DNA of 64,000 nt, taken from Aulosira sp. FACHB-615. GTDB taxonomy: Bacteria > Cyanobacteriota > Cyanobacteriia > Cyanobacteriales > Nostocaceae. A model generated the notes under the pieces. It saw only the letters and a list, made by a program, of their open reading frames with translations, did not search any database and was not told where the DNA came from. The first letter of the stretch is position 1. The number at the start of each line of letters is the position of its first letter. Where the stretch lies: assembly GCF_014698045.1 (NCBI RefSeq), contig NZ_JACJSE010000021.1, positions 1 through 64,000 on the forward strand. Reading direction: 5' to 3'. Of the stretch, positions 26,651 to 37,238 are shown piece after piece. A program made the position numbers and the translations under genes.

Positions 26651-28948
26651 ATGATTAGCAAATTATATTTCAATCCTGCTTACCTTATTGAAATACTAGA
26701 AATGGATAAACTACTTCTTTTGTCTGAACGAGAAGAAGTTGTATTAAATGATCTGCTTTCTTGTCAAATAGCTGCTTTAATCAAAGAAAACCATTATAGT
26801 CTTGATGAAATTATTGACATCATTCAATTATCACTCATTAGCTCTCAACAATTATCTCCTGAAGATAGTCATTTTTTTGAAAATCTGCTTGAGGTTAGTG
26901 TCAAGGCTCAATATGCTTTATTTCAAATGCAACAAAAAGGTCATCTGGTAGAACAGCATGACTCACTACCTGCAAATTTAGCTATCTTTTGCCATCATCT
27001 GAATATTGAGCCTACACTAGCTGCTCAAAGATTGCAATCAGTATCTGTTACTGTTAAAACTTGTGGTTCTGTTCATCACAATGAGTTAATTGTCATCCTT
27101 AAATCTTTGGGTATTCAAATAGTAGATACTGGAGATGTCACTATAGTATTAACTGATGATTACCTGCATCCTGAACTAGAAGAATTTAATAAACAAGCTT
27201 TACATTCCCGCACTCCCTGGCTATTAGTCAATCCTTTAGGAACAATTCCGTGGATAGGGCCGATATTTGAGCCAGACAAAACAGGATGTTGGGAATGTCT
27301 AGCAATTCGCTTACGGCATAATAGACCGATCGCCAGCTTCATTCACAGACACAAACAAATTTCTTTATCTCCTCCATTGGGATTTTTAAATTCTACAATC
27401 CACACAGTATTGGGAATGGTGGCGACAGAAATATTTAAGTGGATTGTGCAAGGTGAAAATCAAAGATTAGCAGGGACTCTCATCACATACGATACTTTGA
27501 CACTGCAAATCCAAGAACACATCCTTGTCAAGCGTCCCCAATGTCCTAGTTGTGGAGATCAAGCCCAGATATTAGACAAACAACCCCTACCTATTGTTTT
27601 AGAAAATCGCCAAAAAACTTTTATTTATGACGGCGGACATCGTACTTGTTCACCACAAGAAACTCTCAGAAAATATCAACATCATATTAGTCCGATTACA
27701 GGTATTGTCCGAGAATTAACGAAAATACCAGGAAATGGGTTGACGCATACATATATTGCCAAGCATCATTTTCAAAGTATTTTTGATGATTTGCATAGCT
27801 TACGTCAAAATATTGGTGGCAGGAGTGCAGGCAAAGGAAAAACAGATATTCAAGCCCAGGCGAGTGGTTTTTGTGAAGCGATAGAGAGATATTCTGGGGT
27901 ATTTCAGGGAGATGAAATCAGACACAAAAGCAGTTACCAAAAACTGGGAGACAAAGCTATTCATCCTAATGCTTGTATGAATTTTAGTCAACAGCAATAT
28001 CAGCATCGGGAGCAATGGAATACTGAGTGTGAAGGTTGGTTTCAAAAAGTTCCCCCACCCTTTGATATAGACAGAGAAATAGACTGGACACCAGTTTGGT
28101 CTTTAACCAATCAAGAATTCAAATATCTACCAACAGCTTACTGCTATTATGGCTATCCCCAAGATCAACCAGATTGTTGGGCAGACTCCAATGGCTGTGC
28201 GGCAGGTAATACCCTCGAAGAAGCTATTCTTCAAGGATTTATGGAATTAGTTGAACGGGATTGTGTAGCTTTATGGTGGTACAATCGCTTGCCAAAACCT
28301 CTGGTAAATTTAGAGAGTTTTTGTGAGCCTTATTTTGAAAATTTAAATAAATATTATCAAGCTATTGACAGGCAATTGTGGGTGTTAGATATTACTAATG
28401 ACCTAAATATTCCTACTTTTGCTGCGATTAGTCGCAGAACTGATCAATATGTAGAAGATATTATCCTGGGATATGGCGCTCATTTTGATCCAAAACTGGC
28501 AATTAGTCGAGCTTTAACGGAAGTTAACCAAATTCTACCGAACTTGTTGTTAGCTAATGCGGATGGTAGCACTCAATATCCCTCATTTGGCGATCGCCTC
28601 GCTATTGAATGGTGGAAATCTGCGAATGTTTCCAACCACCCTTATCTACTTCCTAATCAACAAACTCCTAAACTCTATACAGATTATCCCCAACTGGCCA
28701 GTAACGACCTCCTAGAAGATGTCAAGCTTTGCCAAAAAATAGTGGAAAAAAATGGTCTAGAAATGCTCGTTCTCGATCAGACTCGCCCTGACATTGGACT
28801 GAGAGTAGCCAAAGTAATTGTACCGGGAATGCGCCATATGTGGAAACGTTTAGGTTCAGGAAGGCTTTATGATGTTCCCGTAAAAATGGGTTGGTTGCAA
28901 CAGCCTCTGACAGAAGAACAACTCAACCCCTATCCAATGTGGATGTAA
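26651..28948 (+). CDS. Fused E1-like/YcaO azoline cyclodehydratase (TruD/PatD type)
   Basis: A 765-residue fusion. The N-terminal half (about 1-330) is an E1-like, leader-peptide-binding domain with two Cys pairs, CWEC and CPSC, that likely bind zinc. The C-terminal half (about 340-765) is a YcaO domain with ATP-binding motifs GRSAGKGKT...ASGFCEAIERYSG and EEAILQGFMELVERD, ending NPYPMWM. Such fused C-D proteins cyclise Cys/Ser/Thr of ribosomal precursor peptides to azolines (TOMM/cyanobactin-type RiPPs). It is the first of three close genes (11-bp and 42-bp gaps). No precursor peptide, protease or dehydrogenase is visible nearby, so the substrate is unknown. Confidence 0.92.
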   Translation: MISKLYFNPAYLIEILEMDKLLLLSEREEVVLNDLLSCQIAALIKENHYSLDEIIDIIQLSLISSQQLSPEDSHFFENLLEVSVKAQYALFQMQQKGHLVEQHDSLPANLAIFCHHLNIEPTLAAQRLQSVSVTVKTCGSVHHNELIVILKSLGIQIVDTGDVTIVLTDDYLHPELEEFNKQALHSRTPWLLVNPLGTIPWIGPIFEPDKTGCWECLAIRLRHNRPIASFIHRHKQISLSPPLGFLNSTIHTVLGMVATEIFKWIVQGENQRLAGTLITYDTLTLQIQEHILVKRPQCPSCGDQAQILDKQPLPIVLENRQKTFIYDGGHRTCSPQETLRKYQHHISPITGIVRELTKIPGNGLTHTYIAKHHFQSIFDDLHSLRQNIGGRSAGKGKTDIQAQASGFCEAIERYSGVFQGDEIRHKSSYQKLGDKAIHPNACMNFSQQQYQHREQWNTECEGWFQKVPPPFDIDREIDWTPVWSLTNQEFKYLPTAYCYYGYPQDQPDCWADSNGCAAGNTLEEAILQGFMELVERDCVALWWYNRLPKPLVNLESFCEPYFENLNKYYQAIDRQLWVLDITNDLNIPTFAAISRRTDQYVEDIILGYGAHFDPKLAISRALTEVNQILPNLLLANADGSTQYPSFGDRLAIEWWKSANVSNHPYLLPNQQTPKLYTDYPQLASNDLLEDVKLCQKIVEKNGLEMLVLDQTRPDIGLRVAKVIVPGMRHMWKRLGSGRLYDVPVKMGWLQQPLTEEQLNPYPMWM

Positions 28949-28959
28949 TGTAAGTATAT

Positions 28960-30045
28960 ATGTTGTACGGATACAAAATTATTGATGCTGATGCCCATGT
29001 GATTGAGCCTCCGCAGATGTGGGCTAAATATCTCGCCCCTGAATTTAAGCACTTTGCACCCTCGCCAGACATGAAAATTCAAGGCGAAGACATTGCAGAA
29101 AAGATATCCCAACAGATGCGGGAAGAGGGAAATCGCCAGATGATGCAGGCTCATCCCCATGCTTATTTTCATCGCTACGATGCAGAATCTCACCTGCAAG
29201 CAATGGTACAGATGGGGATTGATATAGCCTTTCTTTATCCCACTTATGGATTGTGGCTCTTCGCCATTGATAGTATGCCAGCAGAAGTTGTAGGAGCATT
29301 TACCCGCGCCTACAACACTTGGTTATACGAAGAATTTTGTAGCTATGCTCCAGACAAATTGAAAGGAGTAGGCGCGATTAATCTTCACGCTCCAGAGCAA
29401 ATGGTGTCAGAACTACATCGCATAGCTGATTTTGGCTGGAAATCTGTCTTTTTACGCCCTAACCCCGTCAAAGGACGACTTTTGAGCGATTCTGCCTATG
29501 AGCCATTTTGGACAGCCTGCGAGGAATTAGATATAGCTGTGGGAATTCATGAAGGAACACACAGCCGCTTACCAACCACAGGTGCAGACCGATTTCATAC
29601 TCGTTTTGCCATGCACGCTTGTTCTCATCCCATAGAACAGATGATGGCATTATTAGCGTTGATTGAAGGAGGCGTGTTAGAACGTCACCCTCATTTGCGG
29701 GTAGCTTTTTTAGAGTCTGGCTGTGGTTGGCTTCCTTACTGGCTTTGGCGACTGGATGAAGAGTACCAAAATTTATCTTGGGAGGTAAAAAATCATGTAA
29801 GCATCAAGCCATCAGAGTATTTCCATCGTCAGTGTTTTGTTGCCATTGAACCTGCTGAACCTTACTTATCTCAAGTTATTGAGTACATCGGTTCAGATAA
29901 CTTAATTTTCGGTTCTGATTACCCCCACATGGATCATCAACCGGACATTGTGAAAAAAGTTGTAGAGCTTGAAGCGCAGTTATCTCCAGAAACAGTGCAG
30001 AAGATTGTTTGGGATAATCCCAGATGCTTTTACGGTTTGGCTTGA
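28960..30045 (+). CDS. Amidohydrolase_2-family metal-dependent hydrolase/decarboxylase
   Basis: A 361-residue TIM-barrel enzyme of the amidohydrolase-related family (AMSD/salicylate-decarboxylase-like group). Motifs seen: IIDADAHVIEPPQMW at the N-terminus (metal site), VGIHEGTHSR near 190, RVAFLESGCGWLPYWLWRLDE near 250, and FGSDYPHMD near 315. The start is 11 bp after the YcaO gene, so the two are almost certainly one operon. In the bottromycin pathway a different amidohydrolase works with YcaO enzymes; here the role is unknown and might be hydrolysis or decarboxylation of a modified product. Confidence 0.9.
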   Translation: MLYGYKIIDADAHVIEPPQMWAKYLAPEFKHFAPSPDMKIQGEDIAEKISQQMREEGNRQMMQAHPHAYFHRYDAESHLQAMVQMGIDIAFLYPTYGLWLFAIDSMPAEVVGAFTRAYNTWLYEEFCSYAPDKLKGVGAINLHAPEQMVSELHRIADFGWKSVFLRPNPVKGRLLSDSAYEPFWTACEELDIAVGIHEGTHSRLPTTGADRFHTRFAMHACSHPIEQMMALLALIEGGVLERHPHLRVAFLESGCGWLPYWLWRLDEEYQNLSWEVKNHVSIKPSEYFHRQCFVAIEPAEPYLSQVIEYIGSDNLIFGSDYPHMDHQPDIVKKVVELEAQLSPETVQKIVWDNPRCFYGLA

Positions 30046-30087
30046 AATTTTCTCAAGTTTGTTAATACTCAGAGGAGAATATCATTA

Positions 30088-31290
30088 ATGTCCGACGCAA
30101 ATAACGAAAATCGAATAGACAAAGAAATACATATAGGTAGCGGAGCAGATGCAATGGAAGCTGGCTCCTGGTACAAAAATGCCTATTATCAAATACTATT
30201 AGTTGAACCCATCCCTGATCAAACTAGGGGTAAATTCATACGTACAACAATAGTAGCTGGACAAAGAATTAGACCAGAAAATACCACAGATGGCATATAT
30301 TTTTCTGACTATCAGCTTGATCAGAAAACGAGAGAAAGGCTGAGTTCTTATCCTAAACCTCCGGATTATCAGGATAAAAATATCAATATAGGCACATACT
30401 TACCTTCGCCTGGAGTAGTTTTTCCAAAAGGTTTTATAGATACCTTGACTAGAAAATGTCTAGATACTGGAACTTCGTTCAAAGATTTACTAGGTAGTCA
30501 TTCCATTGAACTAAATAATTTTTATGAACCAATCCGAACTTTACTACACACTCGCAAAACATCCCAGCTAATTGCTAAAACCTGGTATGCCTACTTAAAC
30601 GCAAAAAAACAGAATTGTGGAAAATTATGGAATTGTTTTACTGAAGGTCAATGGCATGAATTTGTTGGCGATAAAATCGATATTTTGGATGGTCTGATCG
30701 CTAGAGAAATTTTCCTATCTGATCAAAATACCTCTTCTGACCATCTAGAACCAGATAACCTTGATATATACTACCCACTTAAATCTCAATATGACACTCA
30801 AAAAACTAGATTTTTGGTTTTACCTAATAGTAGAGCTTGGCAGGGAATCGCTTTAGGCTTATTGCTATCAGGACAAGCATATTATGGGGTGGATAAAGAT
30901 GGAAAATATACCAGTAAACTAGGAGAAATAGTCAGTTATCACCAGGTTTCTCAACCGATTTTGAGTACAGGTGAAATAGTAATGAAGTATGGATTAGAAG
31001 TATCTTGGGATACCTTTAAAGGCGATATCATTGAAATGTCACTAAGTCCTGGTAATAATTCTATTGCTTATCAAGCCATTATTCCCTATCCCCCAATACC
31101 TTCTTCAGATAATCTCAATATTGATGATATTAAAGCCTGGGCTGATGCTGAAGATGATCCACAGACAGAAGATGCAACATCAATTCCATTTTTTCATAAG
31201 AGAAAAGGCTCTGGTAACCCCGAAGAGTATTTAGTCGATGTGCGGTATTTTTCTCCTCCTTTTCCTTACATACCACTAAGTTGTAGTTAG
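30088..31290 (+). CDS. Unknown protein in YcaO/amidohydrolase operon
   Basis: A 400-residue soluble protein, preceded by GAGGAG 9 bases before ATG. It has no signal peptide or membrane segment and no family I recognise. Visible: an acidic N-terminus, a Tyr/Pro-rich middle (GTYLPSPGVVFPKGF), SRAWQGIALGLLLSGQAYYG, and a C-terminus PPFPYIPLSCS ending in Ser-Cys-Ser. It follows the amidohydrolase by 42 bp. It could be an enzyme of the pathway or, more speculatively, a protein substrate, since it ends in heterocyclisable residues. Confidence 0.72.
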   Translation: MSDANNENRIDKEIHIGSGADAMEAGSWYKNAYYQILLVEPIPDQTRGKFIRTTIVAGQRIRPENTTDGIYFSDYQLDQKTRERLSSYPKPPDYQDKNINIGTYLPSPGVVFPKGFIDTLTRKCLDTGTSFKDLLGSHSIELNNFYEPIRTLLHTRKTSQLIAKTWYAYLNAKKQNCGKLWNCFTEGQWHEFVGDKIDILDGLIAREIFLSDQNTSSDHLEPDNLDIYYPLKSQYDTQKTRFLVLPNSRAWQGIALGLLLSGQAYYGVDKDGKYTSKLGEIVSYHQVSQPILSTGEIVMKYGLEVSWDTFKGDIIEMSLSPGNNSIAYQAIIPYPPIPSSDNLNIDDIKAWADAEDDPQTEDATSIPFFHKRKGSGNPEEYLVDVRYFSPPFPYIPLSCS

Positions 31291-31339
31291 AGGTATCCGA
31301 GAATTATCAAGCTTTCTCTTTGACATCACCTACACAGAT

Positions 31340-31363
31340 AGGGGCGCAATATATTGCGCCCCT
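31340..31363. repeat. Perfect 24-bp palindrome AGGGGCGCAATA/TATTGCGCCCCT
   Basis: A perfect 24-bp palindrome 50 bp after the YcaO-cluster's last gene. It could form a strong cruciform or RNA hairpin and end the operon, although the following sequence (AAAATTAT) is not a T-run. GGGGCGCAATA-type palindromes are recurrent in Nostocales. Confidence 0.6.
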
Positions 31364-31445
31364 AAAATTATCTATCTTTCACTTGACTTTAGTCCTAAAG
31401 CCCTGATTCCAAATATGAAATTGTTTACACCATTACATATTATCT

Positions 31446-34400
31446 ATGAATAGCATAATCCATTATCAACAAACTGAGAAAATATACGAAAGTGCTAACT
31501 CCTTAGTTTATCGAGGTATTCTCCAGCCAGAAAACCAACCAATTATCCTCAAAATTCTGAAAGAAAACTACCCCACTCCCACAGAATTAACCCGATATAA
31601 ACAAGAATATGAAATTATTCGTTCCTTTAACTCAGATAAAATTATTAAAGCCTATGACTTAAAGCGATATCAAAATAGTTTAGTAATGCTTTTAGAAGAC
31701 TTTGGTGGTCAGTCTTTAAAAATGTTAATCTCTCAGCATCGATATAGACTACCAGAATTTCTCACCCTTGCCATCAAAATTACAGAAAGTTTAGCAGCCA
31801 TACACACAGCCAATATTATCCACAAAGACATTAATACTAGCAACATAGTCTATAATCCAAGCACTGACCAATTAAAAATCATTGATTTTGGCATTTCTAC
31901 CCGTTTATCCGCAGAAAATCAGACAGTTTGGCACATCAATCAATTAGAAGGAACTTTAGCTTATATTGCCCCAGAGCAAACGGGTAGAATGAACCGAGGC
32001 ATAGATTACCGCAGTGATTTTTATTCTTTGGGTGTGACATTCTATGAATTATTAACCAATCAACTCCCATTTGCAACTAATGATCCGATGGAGTTAGTTC
32101 ATTGTCATATCGCGCAACATCCGACAACACCCCATGAACTAATCACCTCTATTCCTTTGACAGTATCTAATATTGTCATGAAATTACTAGCAAAAATTCC
32201 AGAGGAACGATACCAAAGTACTTGGGGAATCAAAGCAGATTTAGAAACTTGTCTGCAACAATTAAATACTTGCGGACAGATTTCTCAATTTCCTTTAGGA
32301 ACTCAGGATATTTTCGACAAGTTTCATATTCCGCAAAAACTGTATGGACGAGAACAGGAAATCACCAAACTATTAACTACCTTTGAGCGAGTCAGCCAAG
32401 GTACTACTGAGATGATATTGGTTTCTGGCTATTCAGGTATTGGCAAAACCGCCTTAATTAATGAAATTCACAAACCAATTACACGCCAACGTGGATATTT
32501 CATTCAGGGAAAATTTGACCTGTTGCAAAGAACTACTCCTTACGCAGCAATTACACAAGCCTTTCAACACTTAATCCATCAACTCCTCAGTGAATCGGAA
32601 ATAACTTTAAAAAATTGGCAACATAAAATCTCAACAGCGTTGGGAAATAATGGTCAAATCATCATTGATGTAATTCCTGAGCTAGACAAGATTATCGGTA
32701 AACAGCCACCTATTGAAAAACTAGGAGCAACTGAAGCCCAGATTCGGTTTAACTTATTCTTTGCCAGATTTATTGGTATTTTCTGCCAAAAAGAACATCC
32801 CTTAGTTATCTTCCTTGATGATTTACAATGGGCAGATTTACCATCTTTGAATTTAATCGAGCAATTAATAACTCATGCTAACAAACAATATTTATTGATC
32901 ATAGGATCATATCGCAACAATGAAGTCAGCCCTACTCATCCTTTAATAACAACCTTAGAGCAAATTAAACAGACAGAAATTACAGTTAATGAAATCAAAC
33001 TGCAACCTTTAGCTATCAATCATGTTAATCAATTAATTGCTGATACTCTAAATTGTTCATTAGAATATTCGTACTCTCTAGCAGAGTTAGTTACTCACAA
33101 AACCGATGGCAATTCTTTTTTCTTGACGCAATTATTACAAGGATTTTATAAGGAAAAGCTTTTATTTTTTACTCATCCTGCAATTACTCCGACTCAAACA
33201 GAAAGTAAACGAGGATTTTGGCAATGGGATATTGAGCAAATTCAAAGTGTAGGTATAACTGATAATGTCGTTGAATTCATGGTCAGTCAAATTGAAAAAC
33301 TCACTAATAATACCCAGAATATTTTAAAATTAGCTGCCTGTATAGGTAACCAATTCAATTTAGAAATACTGGCTATTGTAAGTATCAAATCTCAAACAGT
33401 TGCTGCTCAAGCACTAGAACCAGCTATCAACGCAGGATTGATTATTCCTTTAAGTAAGGATTATCAAATCCCTCTGCTATGGAGTCAGGAAGAAATATCA
33501 AATGATGCGGCTGAAATATCATCTGCTTTTATTCCCAAGTATCCTGAATCTATCCTCTACAAATTTTCCCATGATCGGGTTCAGCAAGCAGCATATAGTC
33601 TAATTTCAGCAGCCGAGAAAAGAGCTATTCATCTGCAAATCGGCCGTCTGTTGCTGAAAAACACTCCAGAAGATGAGTTAGAAGAAAATATTTTTAATAT
33701 TGTGAACCAACTCAACGCCGGAGCAGAATTAATCACAGAGCAATTTGAGCAGGATGAATTAGCCAAATTAAATCTGCAAGCAGCTAAAAAAGCTAAAGCA
33801 TCAACAGCTTATCAACCTGCACTTAAATATCTAGAGACGGGATTAAAACTCTTAACAGCTAATAGCTGGTATGATCAGTACACATTAACATGGGAACTGC
33901 ATATAGAAACTCTAGAATTGCTGTACTTGAACACTAAATTTGAGCAATTTGAGGAGTTATCTACCACTATTTTGCCACAAGCCCAAAATATTCTCGATGA
34001 AGCCAAAGTTTATCAATTACAAATACTTTATTATTACACGACATTTCAAGCTAATCAGGCAATAGATATTGCCATGAAGATTTTAAGCAAGTTGGGAACA
34101 AATATTGTCCAAGAACACAGCGATATAGAAAAGAAACTTGAACAACAACAAAATTTAATTCAAACATTCTTACAGGGAAAAAATATTGAATATCTACATC
34201 AATTACCTGTGATGACAGATCAGTATCAAATAGCTGTTATTCAAATACTACAACAAATTGTTTCTGCTACACATACGACAAATTTTCCTTTATTTGTAGA
34301 GATTATATTAGCACAGATGAATCTCTGCTTAAAATATGGTAATCCACCGAATGCGGCTTATATATATAGTACTTATGGAATGCTTTTATGTAGCATCAAA

Positions 34401-37238
34401 CAAGATGTTGATTATGGTTATAGGTTTGGCAATTTAGCTCTCAAGCTAGTAGAAAGCTCTAATATTAGTAAACTTGAAGCCTTTGTTGTACAGATGTATT
34501 ATGGACAAATCTGGCATTGGCGAGAGCATCTCAGGAATGTAGTTGCACAAAATAAATTAATACATGGATTTAAAGTAGGTATAGATACAGGAGAAAATGA
34601 GTTTGCTTCTTATGTAGCGATAAATTATTGTTTGATCAGATTATTTGGGGGAGAAAATTTAGCAGAGGTTGAACAGGATTACCAAAAATATTCTGTAGCC
34701 ATCAAAAATCTCCAGCAACAATTCTCGATATTCCTGACAGAAATATTTTATAAATTAACCAGTAAATTACTTAGTGTCGAGACTCCTAATCAGTTGATAA
34801 TAGGTAGTAATATCACTGAAGAACAGGAATATTTAGAAAAGTGGATTCAGAGTAACAGTCAATGGTTAATATTGTTTGTTTATTTCACAAAGACATTTTA
34901 CTGTTATCTTCTCAAGGATTATACTTATGCTGCTGCTAATGGTATGCAGGCGGAACAGTATGTCAAAGCTTCTAGCTCATTTTTAACAGCACCTCAACAT
35001 AATTTCTATTCTTCTCTGAGTTTTCTTGCTGCTTATCATAGCTGTGATGTCGCACAGCAAGCAGAATTTCTCAAACAAGTAGATAAAAATCAGGAGAGTA
35101 TGAAAATCTGGTCTCAAAATTGCCCAGAAAACTTTCAACATAAATATAATTTAGTGGCGGCTGAAAAAGCAAGAATTTTAGGAGAGAGTTGGCAAGCCGA
35201 AGAACTGTATGAACGAGCTATTCAAGGTGCTAAGAAATATGAATTTATCCATGAAGAAGCTTTGGCTTATGAACGAGCAGCAGAATTTTATTTACAACTA
35301 GGTAGGGAAGAAATTGGGCAATTATATCTGAAAAATGCTTACTATTGTTATACTCTCTGGGGAGCTAAAGCTAAAATCAAGCAATTAGAAGATGAATATC
35401 CACAATATTTGACTGGGACGACCAATTTAGGAAAAGTTAAAAGCATTAGTACAACTATTTCGGTTACTGATACTCATGGAGAATTACTTGACTTAAGCAC
35501 AGTTATTAAAGCTTCCCAAGCTCTAGCTGAGGAAATTGTTCTTAGTAAGTTGCTGGCGAAGCTAATGAGAATTATGATTGAGAATGCAGGCGCACAAAAA
35601 GGCTTTTTGCTTTTGCATTCTGATGAGAGTTGGGTAATTGAAGCAGTAGGAACAATTGATTCTGATGAAGTTACAATCCTACAGTCTATTCCCATATATT
35701 CGCCAGCCGTTTCTACTCAAACTTCTTTGCTGGCTACTACCATCATCAACTATGTGGCTCGCACTCTAGAAAATGTAGTTCTTAATGATGCCGTCAATGA
35801 GGGACAATTTAGCAGTGACCCCTACATTATCGCCACTCAATCCAAATCAATTCTATGTATTCCCTTACTCACTCAAGGGAAACTGAGCGGCATTTTATAT
35901 TTAGAAAATAATCTCACAACAGGGGCATTTACGCCAGATCGTGTCCAAGTTTTAAATATCCTGTCTAGCCAAGCGGCTATTTCTATTGAAAATTCTCGTC
36001 TCTACACCACCCTAGAAGAAAAAGTAGAAGAACGTACCCAAGAATTATCACAAACCCTAGAAATTCTCAAAGCCACTCAAGAAAAATTAGAGTTTGAAAA
36101 TGCTCTGCTCAAAAGTGCTGAAGAAGCTTCAACCTATGATTATCAAGTAGGTGGTAGTTTGCCTATTGATGCGCCTACTTATGTAGTGCGTTCCGCAGAC
36201 CGTTATCTCTATAAAGCATTAAAAAGTGGAGAATTTTGTTATATCCTGAATACTCGACAGATGGGGAAATCCAGTTTGATGGTAAGGATGAGGCATCATT
36301 TACAGGAAAAGGGTTTTTGTTGTGCTGCTATAGATATGACGCGAATAGGCAACGAAAACATTACCCCAGAACAATGGTATAAAGGATTAACTGTGGAATT
36401 GTGGCAAGCTTTTGACTTGTTGGACAAGGTTAATTTAAAAGTTTGGTGGCAAGACCGCTTGGATATTGCTCCTGTACAGCGATTAAGTCGATTTTTTGAG
36501 GAAGTTTTATTAAAAGAAGTACAATTACCAGAGAATACACAACCTCAAATCGTGATCTTTTTAGATGAAATTGATAGTGTTTTAGGGTTAGATTTTGCTG
36601 TTAATGACTTCTTCTCACTCATTCGTTCTTGTTATAACCAGCGTGGTCTTAATTCCCAGTATAAAAGGTTATGTTTTGCCTTATTTGGTGTTGCCACTCC
36701 TAATGATTTAATTACTGATTATCGTCGAACACCTTTCAATATTGGTCAAGCAATTCAACTGTATGGCTTCCAACAACATGAAGCCCAACCCTTGCTGCAA
36801 GGAATTGCAGACAAAGTGAGTAACCCCCAAGCCGTGCTGAATGAAGTTTTGTCCTGGACTAATGGTCAACCATTTTTAACTCAAAAGATTTGCCAGATAA
36901 TTCGCAGTGTATCGGCTTCTGTCCCCCAGAAAACTGAAAAGGCATGGGTGGAAAATTTAATCCGCACAAATATCATCGAAGACTGGGAAGCCCAAGACGA
37001 ACCAGAACATTTAAGGACAATACGCGATCGCATTCTCAAAGGAGAGTGTGATACTAGTCAAATATTAGCACTATATCAACAAGTTTTGCAGTTAAAACAA
37101 CTGAGTGCAGTAGAAACGCCGGAAGTAAGAGAATTGATATTATCCGGCTTATTGATTAAGCAACAAGGTTATTTAAAAATCCACAACCGGATTTACGAAT
37201 CGATTTTTAATAACAGTTGGATTGAAGATAATCTATAG
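31446..37238 (+). CDS. Giant Ser/Thr kinase-AAA_16-TPR-GAF-AAA_35 signalling protein
   Basis: A 1930-residue protein. Order: Ser/Thr kinase (about 10-270; Lys36, catalytic loop HKDINTSN near 127-134, DFG near 148); ORC/AAA_16 ATPase (P-loop GYSGIGKT near 327-334, DDLQWAD near 457); a long TPR-like helical region (about 770-1320); GAF domain (about 1350-1515); a coiled coil; and an AAA_35 ATPase (about 1560-1930; TRQMGKSSL near 1602, FLDEID near 1702). The first four modules match the cyanobacterial dual kinase family (HstK-like), which normally ends in a histidine kinase. Here the histidine kinase is replaced by an AAA_35 module. It probably senses a ligand through GAF and signals by phosphorylation or ATPase switching. 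Confidence 0.9.
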   Translation: MNSIIHYQQTEKIYESANSLVYRGILQPENQPIILKILKENYPTPTELTRYKQEYEIIRSFNSDKIIKAYDLKRYQNSLVMLLEDFGGQSLKMLISQHRYRLPEFLTLAIKITESLAAIHTANIIHKDINTSNIVYNPSTDQLKIIDFGISTRLSAENQTVWHINQLEGTLAYIAPEQTGRMNRGIDYRSDFYSLGVTFYELLTNQLPFATNDPMELVHCHIAQHPTTPHELITSIPLTVSNIVMKLLAKIPEERYQSTWGIKADLETCLQQLNTCGQISQFPLGTQDIFDKFHIPQKLYGREQEITKLLTTFERVSQGTTEMILVSGYSGIGKTALINEIHKPITRQRGYFIQGKFDLLQRTTPYAAITQAFQHLIHQLLSESEITLKNWQHKISTALGNNGQIIIDVIPELDKIIGKQPPIEKLGATEAQIRFNLFFARFIGIFCQKEHPLVIFLDDLQWADLPSLNLIEQLITHANKQYLLIIGSYRNNEVSPTHPLITTLEQIKQTEITVNEIKLQPLAINHVNQLIADTLNCSLEYSYSLAELVTHKTDGNSFFLTQLLQGFYKEKLLFFTHPAITPTQTESKRGFWQWDIEQIQSVGITDNVVEFMVSQIEKLTNNTQNILKLAACIGNQFNLEILAIVSIKSQTVAAQALEPAINAGLIIPLSKDYQIPLLWSQEEISNDAAEISSAFIPKYPESILYKFSHDRVQQAAYSLISAAEKRAIHLQIGRLLLKNTPEDELEENIFNIVNQLNAGAELITEQFEQDELAKLNLQAAKKAKASTAYQPALKYLETGLKLLTANSWYDQYTLTWELHIETLELLYLNTKFEQFEELSTTILPQAQNILDEAKVYQLQILYYYTTFQANQAIDIAMKILSKLGTNIVQEHSDIEKKLEQQQNLIQTFLQGKNIEYLHQLPVMTDQYQIAVIQILQQIVSATHTTNFPLFVEIILAQMNLCLKYGNPPNAAYIYSTYGMLLCSIKQDVDYGYRFGNLALKLVESSNISKLEAFVVQMYYGQIWHWREHLRNVVAQNKLIHGFKVGIDTGENEFASYVAINYCLIRLFGGENLAEVEQDYQKYSVAIKNLQQQFSIFLTEIFYKLTSKLLSVETPNQLIIGSNITEEQEYLEKWIQSNSQWLILFVYFTKTFYCYLLKDYTYAAANGMQAEQYVKASSSFLTAPQHNFYSSLSFLAAYHSCDVAQQAEFLKQVDKNQESMKIWSQNCPENFQHKYNLVAAEKARILGESWQAEELYERAIQGAKKYEFIHEEALAYERAAEFYLQLGREEIGQLYLKNAYYCYTLWGAKAKIKQLEDEYPQYLTGTTNLGKVKSISTTISVTDTHGELLDLSTVIKASQALAEEIVLSKLLAKLMRIMIENAGAQKGFLLLHSDESWVIEAVGTIDSDEVTILQSIPIYSPAVSTQTSLLATTIINYVARTLENVVLNDAVNEGQFSSDPYIIATQSKSILCIPLLTQGKLSGILYLENNLTTGAFTPDRVQVLNILSSQAAISIENSRLYTTLEEKVEERTQELSQTLEILKATQEKLEFENALLKSAEEASTYDYQVGGSLPIDAPTYVVRSADRYLYKALKSGEFCYILNTRQMGKSSLMVRMRHHLQEKGFCCAAIDMTRIGNENITPEQWYKGLTVELWQAFDLLDKVNLKVWWQDRLDIAPVQRLSRFFEEVLLKEVQLPENTQPQIVIFLDEIDSVLGLDFAVNDFFSLIRSCYNQRGLNSQYKRLCFALFGVATPNDLITDYRRTPFNIGQAIQLYGFQQHEAQPLLQGIADKVSNPQAVLNEVLSWTNGQPFLTQKICQIIRSVSASVPQKTEKAWVENLIRTNIIEDWEAQDEPEHLRTIRDRILKGECDTSQILALYQQVLQLKQLSAVETPEVRELILSGLLIKQQGYLKIHNRIYESIFNNSWIEDNL

